64,000 nucleotides of DNA. It comes from JAJEFO01 sp965221845 (lineage in GTDB: Bacteria; Pseudomonadota; Alphaproteobacteria; Rhodobacterales; Rhodobacteraceae). The stretch is from NCBI GenBank assembly GCA_965221845.1, contig OZ244919.1:2914001-2978000 (forward strand). The letters run 5' to 3'. The stretch's first letter is position 1. The number at the start of each line of letters is the position of its first letter. This document shows positions 1 through 9,729 of this stretch, in pieces. A program made the translations under genes and the position numbers. The notes beneath the pieces were generated by a model, which saw only the letters and a list, made by a program, of their open reading frames with translations, did no database searches and was not told where the DNA came from.

Positions 1-26
1 GCGTCGCCCGTGAAGGGCCGGACCGG

Positions 27-1889
27 TCAGTAGAGCAGGTTCAGGACGACGATCGAGACGACGAGGAACAGGACCGACATGATTCCTCCGGCCCGCATGA
101 AGTCGACGACGGAGTAGCCGCCGGGACCCATGACAAGCGCGTTGACCTGATGCGTGGGGATCAGGAAGGAATTCGAGGTGGATATCGCGACCGTGAGGGC
201 GAAGAGTGCGGGGTCCGCACCTGAACCGAGGGCGATGTTCACGGCCAGCGGCACGAGGAGAACCGTCGCCCCGACATTTGACATCACGAGCGTGAAGAAC
301 GTGGCCAGGACGGCAATGGCTGCCTGGAGAACCCACAGTGGCATTCCGTCCACCACGGCCAGGATCAGGCCGGCGATCCAGGCGGCTGTTCCCGACGCCT
401 GCACCGCATGTCCCAGTGGCATCAGGCTGGCCAGGAGAAAGACAGTCTGCCAGCTGACCGCGTCGTAGGCTTCCTCGACGGAAATCACGCGGCTGAGAAT
501 CATTCCAACGGCGCCGACCAGGAGGCAAAGCGAAAGGATGAGCTCGGTGAACAGGACCAGCGCGATCGCAATGGCGAAGAACAGGAGGGCCCAGCCTATC
601 TTCTTGGGCCTGATGTTCTCGTGTGGAAAGTCGGTTGTCACCACGACGAAGTCGCGATCCGTCTCGAGCCGCACAAGCGCATCCCATGGCGTGTGGCAGA
701 CCAGTGTGTCGCCTGCAGCGAGCGGCATGGTGCCGAAGTTCGGGCTGTCCTGCGTGACGGCGTTTCCGCCCCGGTAGACGATCAGCGGCGAAAGCCCGTA
801 GACCTTGCGGAGCCAGAGCTCGCGCATGCTCTTGCCAATGATCCCCGATCTGGGCGGGATCACGACCTCGGCGATTCCCGCCTTTCCGGGGTGGAGCGTT
901 TCGGCGAAGGTCTCGAGTTCCGATGCTTCGGGAAGCTCGAATGCATCCTTGAAGTCCGTGATGGCGCGGGCATCGGCGATTATCGCCAGCTTGGCAGGCG
1001 CCTCGACGAGGGTGTCTCGCGGCGGGGCGGTGTAGGTCCGGCCCTGGAATGCCGTCGCAACGACCTGGACGTTGCACGCGCGCTGGAGGTCGCCCAGGGT
1101 ATGGCCTGCGAGAAGGCTGCCGTGCGGGACGTCGATTTCGTGGATGACGCCGTCAAGGCCGTAGGTCGCGTTGAAGTACTCAAGCGTCGACTGCGCCGTT
1201 CCAGAGTCGTCGCGGGAGGCGCTCGGCAGAACGAATCTGCCGAACAGGATGAAGTAGAGAAGGCCGCTTGCCACCAGCGCGATTCCGATCGGCGTGACGG
1301 AAAAGAGAGAGAAGGTGTCCATGCGGGCCTCCTCGCCCAGCGTACTGTTCATGGAAACGAGCAGGTCGTTCAGGAGGATGAGCGGCGACGAGCCGACCAG
1401 GGTCATGGTGCCGCCGAGGATGGCGCAGAAGCCCATAGGCATCAAAAGCCGCGACATCGGCAAGCCGGTCCTCGTGGAAACCCTGTTGACGACAGGCAGG
1501 AAAAGAGCGGCCGCGCCGACGTTCTGCATGAAGCTGGAGATCACGCCCACGGCGGAGGAAATCAGGAAGATTACGCGGGATTCCGTTTTGCCGCCGACTC
1601 TCGTGATCCATGTCGCCACGGTTGACATGGTGCCGGTCCGTTCGAGTCCTGCGCCAATGATCATGACCGCGATGATCGAGATGACCGCGTTGGAGCCGAA
1701 CCCGCTGAAGATCTGGCGGAGGTCTGCAACACCTTCGAGGCCGGGCACCATGGTGAGCAGGCCGAGAAGCACCATGACCGAGAACGCGGCGACATCGACG
1801 CGCACGATTTCCGAGACGAACAGTCCGACGGTGATTGCCAGAATTGCCAGGACGACGGTCATTTCGAATGTAAGGCCAATCGCCTCCAC
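27..1889 (-). CDS. SLC13/DASS family permease with central TrkA-C-type domains
   Basis: Predicted inner-membrane transporter of the divalent anion:sodium symporter family; the substrate cannot be read from sequence. About 620 residues: an N-terminal hydrophobic bundle, a soluble middle of roughly 190 residues resembling two RCK/TrkA-C regulatory domains (segment with HEIDVPHGSLLAGHTLGDL and a second with VIPPRSGIIGKSMRELWLRK), and a C-terminal bundle. The family's paired motifs are visible as NVGAAALFLPV in the first half and MSNVGATVLLVPLAVN in the second. I chose the GTG at 1889 because AAAGGCGG lies just upstream; a GTG at 1922 and an ATG at 1862 are alternatives. It stands alone, divergent from the next gene. 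Confidence 0.85.
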   Translation of the reverse strand: MEAIGLTFEMTVVLAILAITVGLFVSEIVRVDVAAFSVMVLLGLLTMVPGLEGVADLRQIFSGFGSNAVISIIAVMIIGAGLERTGTMSTVATWITRVGGKTESRVIFLISSAVGVISSFMQNVGAAALFLPVVNRVSTRTGLPMSRLLMPMGFCAILGGTMTLVGSSPLILLNDLLVSMNSTLGEEARMDTFSLFSVTPIGIALVASGLLYFILFGRFVLPSASRDDSGTAQSTLEYFNATYGLDGVIHEIDVPHGSLLAGHTLGDLQRACNVQVVATAFQGRTYTAPPRDTLVEAPAKLAIIADARAITDFKDAFELPEASELETFAETLHPGKAGIAEVVIPPRSGIIGKSMRELWLRKVYGLSPLIVYRGGNAVTQDSPNFGTMPLAAGDTLVCHTPWDALVRLETDRDFVVVTTDFPHENIRPKKIGWALLFFAIAIALVLFTELILSLCLLVGAVGMILSRVISVEEAYDAVSWQTVFLLASLMPLGHAVQASGTAAWIAGLILAVVDGMPLWVLQAAIAVLATFFTLVMSNVGATVLLVPLAVNIALGSGADPALFALTVAISTSNSFLIPTHQVNALVMGPGGYSVVDFMRAGGIMSVLFLVVSIVVLNLLY

Positions 1890-2237
1890 GTTGCCGCCTT
1901 TCGTCCGCGTTGCTGTCCGCACGACATGATGAAGCCGGAATCGCCGTTCGGTTCAATGGGGTGCGATGAATTTTCCCGTCTCGTATGACTTTCGCCCGGC
2001 ATTCGAAGTCGGCATCAACCGTCTCGCAGTCCTGAATCGCACGCATCTCGATCCAGGAACGCTCGACGTCCGGTGGCACGGGAGTCCCCGGCTGCGAGTC
2101 ACGGCCGTGGCCGACAACGCCGGCGCAGGGCCTGGCCGACCCGGGGCCCGCCCGATTCACACGTTCCGTGCCGGAACATCGTTGCGTTCTGGCGCGTCCG
2201 CGGCCATGTTGCGTGCGGGAAGAGGCAAGGCGGGGCC
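1890..2237. other. intergenic region, divergent
   Basis: About 350 bases between two divergent genes. I see no convincing gene, RNA or clear sigma-70 promoter; the frames here lack a ribosome binding site and family resemblance. Confidence 0.5.
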
Positions 2238-3323
2238 ATGTCGCGGAGAATCCTGATCCTGGGGGCGTCCTACGGGTCGCTGATTGGCACGAAGCTCGTG
2301 ATGGCGGGCCACGGCGTGACGCTGGTCTGCCGGAGCGCGACGGCCGACCTGATCAACCGGGAGGGCACGGAAGTGCGGATCAGGATGCCGGGCGAGGGGA
2401 CGCACCGCGCGTTCCGCTCGCGGGACCTGGCGGGGACGCTGGACGCGGCGGTGCCGGAGGCGGCCCGTCCCGGCGCTTACGACCTTGCGGTTCTCGCGAT
2501 GTCCGAGCCGCAGTGCGCGGCGCCGGGCGTGTGCGCCCTGCTGTCGCGCATCGCGCGCACGCGCCTGCCGTGCCTGTCGCTGATGAACATGCCGCCGATG
2601 CCCTATCTCAGGCGCATCCCGGGCCTTGACGCCGACGGGCTGACGGCGTGCTTCACCTCGCTCGAGGGCTGGCGCGACTTCGCGCCCGGCCTGATTTCGC
2701 TCTGCAGCCCCGACCCGCAGGCGTTCCGCCCGCCGGGCGCCGGCGCGAACGTGCTGCACGTAGGCCTGCCGACCAACTTCAAGGCCGCTCCCTTCGCGGC
2801 GCCGGAGCACAACGTGATGCTTGCGGGGTTGGCGGCGGACGTCGAGGCCGCGCGCGTCGGGGGCAGGGAGGTGCCGGTGAAGCTTCGCGCCCACGGCTCG
2901 CTCTTCGTGCCGTTCGCGAAATGGGCGATGCTTCTCGCCGGCAACTACCGCTGCGTCCAGGCGGACGGGGTGCGCTCGATCAGGGACGCCGTGCACGGCG
3001 ACGTCGCGGCGTCCCGGGCGGTCTACCGGCGGGTCGCGGGGCTGGTCGCCAGGCTGGGCGCGCCGCCGGAGAGCCAGGTGCCGTTCGAACGGTACGCGCA
3101 CGCCGCGGAGGGGCTGCTGGAGCCTTCGTCGGCCGCGCGCGCCATCGACGGCGGCGCCGGCCGGATCGAGCGGGTCGACCTCCTGGTCCAGCTCGTCGCC
3201 CGGCAGCTGGGCATGGACTGCCCGGAAGTGGACGAGATCGTGGCGACGGTGAGCGCGCGTCTCGCCCGGAACCGGCGGGCCGCGCCTGGCCCCACCGGGT
3301 CGGCGGCCGAGGGCTCTCCCTGA
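2238..3323 (+). CDS. ketopantoate reductase family (ApbA/PanE-like) protein
   Basis: A 361-residue protein beginning with a Rossmann-type nucleotide-binding strand (MSRRILILGASYGSLIGTK), in which the usual GxGxxG is GASYGS, followed by a helical C-terminal region of the ApbA_C type. The family reduces 2-oxoacids with NADPH; whether this member makes pantoate is uncertain because the glycine motif is atypical and no pan genes are nearby. The ATG at 2238 is preceded by a purine-rich AGAGGCAAGG. An in-frame upstream extension to 2073 reads as low-complexity Arg/Gly sequence and was not included. A strong intrinsic terminator follows within 40 bases, so this is probably a single-gene unit. Confidence 0.7.
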   Translation: MSRRILILGASYGSLIGTKLVMAGHGVTLVCRSATADLINREGTEVRIRMPGEGTHRAFRSRDLAGTLDAAVPEAARPGAYDLAVLAMSEPQCAAPGVCALLSRIARTRLPCLSLMNMPPMPYLRRIPGLDADGLTACFTSLEGWRDFAPGLISLCSPDPQAFRPPGAGANVLHVGLPTNFKAAPFAAPEHNVMLAGLAADVEAARVGGREVPVKLRAHGSLFVPFAKWAMLLAGNYRCVQADGVRSIRDAVHGDVAASRAVYRRVAGLVARLGAPPESQVPFERYAHAAEGLLEPSSAARAIDGGAGRIERVDLLVQLVARQLGMDCPEVDEIVATVSARLARNRRAAPGPTGSAAEGSP

Positions 3324-3361
3324 CGACGGTTGGCTGATGCCTTGATCAAGGGCCCATCCGG

Positions 3362-3384
3362 CAAACCGGCCTTCGCCGGTTTTT
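3362..3384 (+). terminator. Rho-independent terminator
   Basis: Perfect 7-bp stem AACCGGC / GCCGGTT with a CTTC loop, followed by T residues, about 40 bases after the stop codon of the ketopantoate-reductase-like gene. Confidence 0.85.
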
Positions 3385-3581
3385 GCGCATGTCCGCCGGA
3401 CGGTTTGCCAAAGTGGCATTCTTCCGGTAGCAGGTCCGCCGACGTGTTCGTTCATGTCGCGTGACCAGACGAGCGCCGCCGCCGACATGCCGGTCGGTCG
3501 CGTCAGACGCCAATGAAGCAAGAAAGCGACTGCCGGGATTGCAGTCGGGGACTCGGGAAAGGGAGCATTGAGGCTTTGGGC

Positions 3582-4955
<1,374 letters not shown>

Positions 4956-5274
4956 ATCCGGCGACAATAAAGACACCCGTGAGGGTGCCCGAGACCGAAT
5001 CCCCCTGACTGGTTCAGCACGCGGGTGGTGCGGTCCCGTTCATATCCGAGTGGGGGCACGGCCGACAGCCGGGATCCAGGCGTCAGACGCCGCAGGATTC
5101 GCCGTCAAGTGTCGCAGGATTTTTGCAGCGAGGCCGTCACACGGTTCGGCAGGAAGCCGTCTTGCCATGCACATGGGCGAGCGCCTTGCCCGGCGCCGCT
5201 TCAACTTCAGGTCCCGACCCGGTTCATTCGGCTGTCGTCCCTCCCGCCACGTTCCATGGCTGTCACCGGCCGCG
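4956..5274. other. intergenic region without recognisable gene
   Basis: About 320 bases between convergent genes. It holds a weak 5-bp hairpin near 4977-4990 that could end kamA transcription. Nothing else was recognised. Confidence 0.5.
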
Positions 5275-5823
5275 TCATCGCCTTTCATGCCGGGCAGGGC
5301 GGCAGTCGCGCCGGCGGTCAGCATGTCTGTCGCGCGAAATTCGGCAAATCGGCGCGGTCCAGGTCAGGCCGCCTCGATTTGCTCGCGCACTTGATGGCCG
5401 GCCAGCCAGTCCTCGAACCCCAGGATCGTCCGTCCCGCGGCTACGGACGCGCGCCAGTCGGGCCTGCCTGTCGGTGGCCACCAGCTCCGTGTCCGGGAGG
5501 ATGACTCCGTTCACCATCCAGGACGCCACCGGGATGCCACTCAGCCAATCGGATACAGAAGGGATCCGTCGGCAATCTTCACGCACATGCTGTTCCGCGA
5601 CAAAGCGTACGGGCACGTCCCGCCCGTCGGAATTGACGAGCGCGCGGCCAAATGTCCGCTTCGCCTCGAAGATCCCGAGACTGTGATGTCTCAGGGCCCG
5701 ATGGACCGGAAGCGCCTCGTGCGCTTTCGATGCATCGAACCAGTCATGAATCGCGTGGTAGTCTGCAGGCACGCCGCCGAACTTGCGCGCGGAACTTTCT
5801 GCATGGTGGTCGGGATGCGCCAT
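5275..5823 (-). CDS. DUF6915 family protein, probably frameshifted near its C-terminus
   Basis: The first ~95 residues match my memory of the DUF6915 family: MAHPDHHAESSARKFGG, the core HRALRHHSLGIFEAKR, and VPVRFVAEQHVREDCRRIPS. The function is unknown; relatives usually sit in alphaproteobacterial accessory islands near ardC-type genes, as here. The ATG at 5823 is one base after the DUF6878 stop, so the two were a coupled pair. From about residue 110 the frame becomes Arg-rich and unlike the family (usual length near 110). Another frame of the same strand reads ILGFEDWLAGHQVREQIEAA before a stop at 5364, and looks like the tail of a different small protein. The real end of the product is therefore uncertain. 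Confidence 0.65.
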   Translation of the reverse strand: MAHPDHHAESSARKFGGVPADYHAIHDWFDASKAHEALPVHRALRHHSLGIFEAKRTFGRALVNSDGRDVPVRFVAEQHVREDCRRIPSVSDWLSGIPVASWMVNGVILPDTELVATDRQARLARVRSRGTDDPGVRGLAGRPSSARANRGGLTWTAPICRISRDRHADRRRDCRPARHERR

Positions 5824-5824
5824 C

Positions 5825-7113
5825 TCAGACGTCCTCGTGGACGGATTCAAGGCTCTCGCAGACGAACGCGACGTGCTTGACGTCGATCCGGTCCCCGGCG
5901 ACGTCCCATGTCAGCGTCCCCTCGTCGCCGTCGTCGATCTCGAATCCGGGATTCAGGCTGTAGGCGGTCGTCCAGATGAAGTCCGCAAGCCTCGTTGCCA
6001 ACTCCTTGATCTCGATTTTCGCCGGCGACGCCGCGACATGGCTCACTTTCCCTGAATCGCCGTAGCCGTCGTAACCGGCTTCGACCCGTTCCACGCCTCT
6101 GGCGCGCAGAAGATCCCTCAGAGCTTGAATCATAATTCAATAATATCAATATTTTACGTGTTTCCGGCCGCCTGGCCACGCGCCACCCGGCGCATCAGGA
6201 ACCGGCACGCCGCGAGCTGCGCCCAGGCCAGCGAGCTCTCCAGCGTCCGCCCGGAGTCCTTCGGCCCGGACGCCGGCACCGCGACATCCGCGCAAACGTC
6301 CGCTCTACCACCCGGCGGCGGCACGGGACCGTGAATCCCCTTGCTTCCCTGGGCCGCTGCACGATCTCGACGAGGGATCCGAGGCCGCGCTCCGCCAGCG
6401 CCTCCCCGGGCTTCGGACCCGCGCAGCCGCCGTCCGCCCAGGGCTTCCGCACCTCGGGCGCCTTCCCGGCATCGCCAGGACCGCCTCCGGCGCCCCGTCC
6501 CTGTCCCGCACGTCCGCCCCCGCAGCACCCGCACCGCGACCGGGACCCCCGCGACGTCCACCGCCAGGTGCCGCTTCCGCCCCCTGGCCTTCCTGCCCGC
6601 GTCGCAACCCGCCGGCCCGCCCGGCATCCGTTCCAGGACGCCGCTGTCGCGGCCCGGGCGCAGGAGTGGTTCTGCACGGTCGCAGAGGGCGGAAGGCGCC
6701 TGGGAATCGCGCGCCGCCGGCATCCCGTCCCCGGCATGCACTGGATCGCGTCGGACGTCTCGCGCAGGTCGGCCGTCCGGCGGCGGCCCGGCTTCGCCGG
6801 GGCCGGAAGCGGCGGTGCGGCCGGAAGCCGTTCCTCGTCGGCCGGCCGGTTTCATGTCGCTCCGGCTTGCGGTCATGCTCCTCGCGGGCGGTCTCGTCCC
6901 AGGCCATCGTGTCCTCCCCGTCCGGGTTGTGCCTGACAGGGAAATGCCACGTCTGGCGGAGGCCATCCACATTTCAGGTCAAGCTCTCAGTTCGGCACGT
7001 TCCCTGCGGCGCGCTTCTCCGGCCTTGCGCTCTCTCTCGGCCCAGTCCGCCCAGGCTGACGATACGGTTTCTCGGCGCTTGCCGCTGTCCGGGGCTTCGG
7101 TTTCGCTGGCCAT
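5825..7113 (-). pseudogene. DUF6878 family gene split by an IS5-type element
   Basis: The 5' part runs 7113 to 6987 (start MASETEAPDSGKRRE, strong AGGAGGG ribosome binding site) and the 3' part 6117 to 5825. Removing the IS copy at 6121-6986 plus one 3-bp TCA duplication joins GAACTG to AGGGAT in frame and gives a 139-residue protein carrying the family segments VEAGYDGYGDSG and LNPGFEIDDGDEGTLTWDV. The function of DUF6878 is unknown. In the current state the 3' part still has an open frame from an ATG at 6133 that lies inside the IS end, so a 102-residue truncated product could be made from IS-supplied sequence. The gene ends one base before DUF6915. Confidence 0.75.
6121..6986 (-). mobile_element. 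IS5-type element 'ISA' copy 1 (IS1031-like), transposase frameshifted
   Basis: Ends are GAGCTTGA and TCAAGCTC, flanked by TCA at 6118-6120 and 6987-6989. A 3-bp TNA-type duplication fits the IS1031 subgroup of IS5. The transposase (minus strand) starts MAWDETAREEHDRKPE and keeps recognisable DDE-domain pieces, but it is broken by several frameshifts. At 866 bp it is shorter than copy 3 (about 960 bp without its nested element), implying internal deletions. Confidence 0.8.
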
Positions 7114-7122
7114 TGTCAGATC

Positions 7123-7224
7123 CCTCCTGTGCAGGCTTGTGGCGACCTTCTCTCGTCAGTTCCTTTTATGTTCCATAGAAGCGATTGACTTTGTTCATTG
7201 CATGTTCCATGACATGCATGTCAA
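7123..7224 (-). promoter_or_regulatory. promoter, operator-like palindrome and RBS of the DUF6878-DUF6915 unit
   Basis: On the minus strand TTGACA (7224-7219) is followed after 16 bases by TGCAAT, a plausible sigma-70 promoter. The -35 box overlaps a perfect 14-bp palindrome TGACATGCATGTCA (7210-7223). ATGTTCCAT occurs twice on the plus strand (7168-7176, 7202-7210). CAGGAGGG lies just upstream of the ATG at 7113. The palindrome suggests repressor control; that is inference. Confidence 0.5.
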
Positions 7225-7541
7225 GCCATGGACTTGGAGCCCTGTTAATGATGGATCTGCAGACCGCACGGCCACTTCGTCCGTTGCAGGAATTTCACCT
7301 CCATTCAACCCATTGCGCGGTTGGCGAGCATGCGGCGCGCCGGTGGATGCCTCAGCGGACCGTGTCGTCCGGCCGCCGGGGCGAATCGGGCGGCAGGTCT
7401 CCCGCCGAGGAGCGTGCCCGAACGACGGGGATCAAGGCGGCTCGCCCGATGTTCGCGCGCCGTCGGGACGGCTCTCTCGAACGTCCCGGGGGGATTTCCC
7501 GTGAAGCGTGATCGGCTAAATTGCGAAAGGGGAAGAAGCCA

Positions 7542-8717
7542 ATGGTGACGGAGGCCGGAAGACCGGCGATCAGTGTCCGCTTGAACACGCCTGCGTGCAG
7601 GCGCCGTCCGATCCGGTTCGATTTCAAGGGGGCGTGGCAGGGAAGCGGCGATTCCATCGAGCCGCTGTGGCGGCGCCTGCGGGATCCCGGCACTGTACGA
7701 AAGCCCGAGGCCGAGGCGCCTGCGGCCGCTGCCGATGGGCGCAAGGCAGGCGGCAGGCAAGGCCGGCCTTCAGCGACAGCCGGCAGGATACGTGCGGTTT
7801 GCGACGAAGTGACTGAAGCGATTATCGATGCCTTGACACGAGGGACCGCGCCCTGGCGCACCCCCTGGGAACCTGGCGGCGGCGTCGCCAGCTTGCCGCT
7901 TCGAGCCTGCGGCACGCCTTACCGCGGGATCAACGTGGTCGTGCTCTGGCGCACGGCCGTCGCCAAGGGATATTCTGCGCCGTTCTGGATGACCTATCGT
8001 CAGGCAGCGGCGCGCGGGGGGCAGGTTCGCAAGGGCGAGCGCGGCACGAGGGTCATCAAGGTCGGAAACGTGGTGCGCGAAAGCGAGGTGCCCGGCGAGG
8101 AGCCGACAACATACGGATATCTGCGTTCGTACCGGGTCTTCAACCTGGACCAGATCGCCGGCCTGGACGACCGGTTTCGCGTCGCGGCCACCAGGCCGGC
8201 GATTTCCATGGCGGGCGTTGACCCCGCCTTGATGGCATGGTTCCGAAGACTGAACGTGGGGCTCGAGACGTCAGGGTCGCCTCGCGCGTTTTATGATGTC
8301 GCCCGTGACATGATCCACATGCCGCCGGAAGAGTTTTTCGACGACGGTGCCACCTATGCGGGGGTGCTGCTGCACGAGACGGTTCATGCGACCGGGGCGC
8401 CGCATCGGCTTGACCGGCGCTTGAGCGAGGCATTCAGCGACACCCGGTACGCGCATGAGGAGCTCGTGGCGGAACTCGGCTCGGCCATGGCCGGAGCGCT
8501 GCTTGGAATAGAGCCTCGCTTTGCGGAGAACGCGGCCTACCTGAAGGAGTGGATCAAGATCCTGCGATCAGACCATCGGGCGATCCTCAAGGCCGCTTCG
8601 GCGGCCCAGGCGGCATGCGACTGGCTGATGGCGCAGGCGGGCGACCTGGCCGGCGGTTCGTATGGCAAGACGCACCCGAAGGCTTCCGGCTCAAGCGAGG
8701 GCGGTGGGTCCGCTTGA
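7542..8717 (+). CDS. ardC: ArdC-like antirestriction protein with zincin-like metallopeptidase domain
   Basis: 391 residues. After a ~95-residue Ala/Gly/Arg-rich extension comes the ArdC N-terminal single-stranded-DNA-binding-type domain (TRGTAPWRTPWEPGG, CGTPYRGINVVVLW, VRKGERGTRVIKV, YRVFNLDQI). The C-terminal domain has the zincin motif HETVH in LLHETVHATGAPHRLDR, with the downstream glutamate segment ELVAELGSAMAGALLG. ArdC proteins protect incoming DNA from host restriction during transfer, so the gene points to a plasmid or integrative-element origin for this island. The ATG at 7542 follows AAAGGGGAAG. The N-terminal extension is longer than usual; otherwise the gene looks intact. Confidence 0.85.
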   Translation: MVTEAGRPAISVRLNTPACRRRPIRFDFKGAWQGSGDSIEPLWRRLRDPGTVRKPEAEAPAAAADGRKAGGRQGRPSATAGRIRAVCDEVTEAIIDALTRGTAPWRTPWEPGGGVASLPLRACGTPYRGINVVVLWRTAVAKGYSAPFWMTYRQAAARGGQVRKGERGTRVIKVGNVVRESEVPGEEPTTYGYLRSYRVFNLDQIAGLDDRFRVAATRPAISMAGVDPALMAWFRRLNVGLETSGSPRAFYDVARDMIHMPPEEFFDDGATYAGVLLHETVHATGAPHRLDRRLSEAFSDTRYAHEELVAELGSAMAGALLGIEPRFAENAAYLKEWIKILRSDHRAILKAASAAQAACDWLMAQAGDLAGGSYGKTHPKASGSSEGGGSA

Positions 8718-8764
8718 AGATTCCCTTCCCTCTCGAAAGCGGAACCAGTAGTGTCAGGGAGGTC

Positions 8765-8925
8765 ATGACCTCTGGCGGCCCTGACGCTGGCCGCCGGCAC
8801 GGCCCGGGCCCAATGCACGCTGGCGGACGTCACGATGGAAAAGACCGTGCCGGCGACCCCGTATGTGGACGAAGGGGATCCGATCGGGGTGATCCTCAAT
8901 GTCCGGCTGTCCGCGGACAGCGCTC
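8765..8925 (+). pseudogene. 5' fragment of a secreted-protein gene cut by IS debris
   Basis: One plus-strand frame reads LAALTLAAGTARA, a typical signal-peptide core and cleavage site, followed by QCTLADVTMEKTVPATPYV and ILNVRLSAD. It then runs directly into IS30 sequence at about 8925. The presumed start ATG at 8764 is one base out of frame with the signal peptide. No family was recognised. Confidence 0.45.
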
Positions 8926-9729
8926 TTCTCCCGTCAGGCCGGCCCCCTGGCGGCCCGGAGCGCCTCCCTCAAGGAGGCTTCGCCCGGGTAGGAAGGCCTC
9001 GGCCGGGGTCAGGTATCCAGGGACCTTCCCGGGACGCGCGTCCAGCCTGTCCTGAACCGCCTTCACGGCCCTGTCCGTCACCTTGCGGAAGTCCGTGCCC
9101 TTGGGGAAGTGCTCCCGGACAAGGCCGTTCACGTGCTCGTCCGTGCCGCGCTCCCAGGAGTGGCAATGCCGCGCGAAGAAGAACCCCGCGCCCAGCGCCT
9201 CCGACACGCGGGCGTGGCCCGCGAACTCCTTGCCGTTGTCCGCGGTGACCGTGTGCACGGGGAGAGGGCCCGGCATGCGCGTCATGGCCGCGCCGACGGC
9301 GCCCGCCGTCTTCCTCCCGACCCTTTCGAGCAGCGTGTGCCTGGACGCCCTGTCCACCAGGGAGACAAGCGCGCCGCCGGTGCCCTTGCCGTTGATTCGT
9401 GTCCGCCTCCCGGTCGCCGACCCGTTCCTTCGCCTCCACGACGTCCGGGCGCTCGGAGATGTCCGCCCGGCCCGGGATGCGGCCGCGGCCGGAATGGCGG
9501 CCGCCCTTCCGGTCCGGCTTCCTGCCGCGGCGGCGGAGATGCCGCCAGAGACCGCCGCCGGCCTTCCGGTCGGCGTGGATGCGCTCGCAGGTCCACTGAC
9601 GCCCCGCCATCGGCGCGCCCTCCTTGCGGAGGCGCCCGGCGACCTGCTCCGGGCCCGGCCCTCGGCCAGCCGCTCCTCCGCCATGCGCCACGGCTCCGGC
9701 GTCATCTTGCGCGCGACCGACGAGCATCC

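Noticed and set aside
408..1625. Long plus-strand frame (405 codons) opposite the SLC13 permease gene
   Set aside because: Charged, low-complexity translation typical of the antisense frame of a GC-rich gene; the opposite strand has clear transporter motifs.
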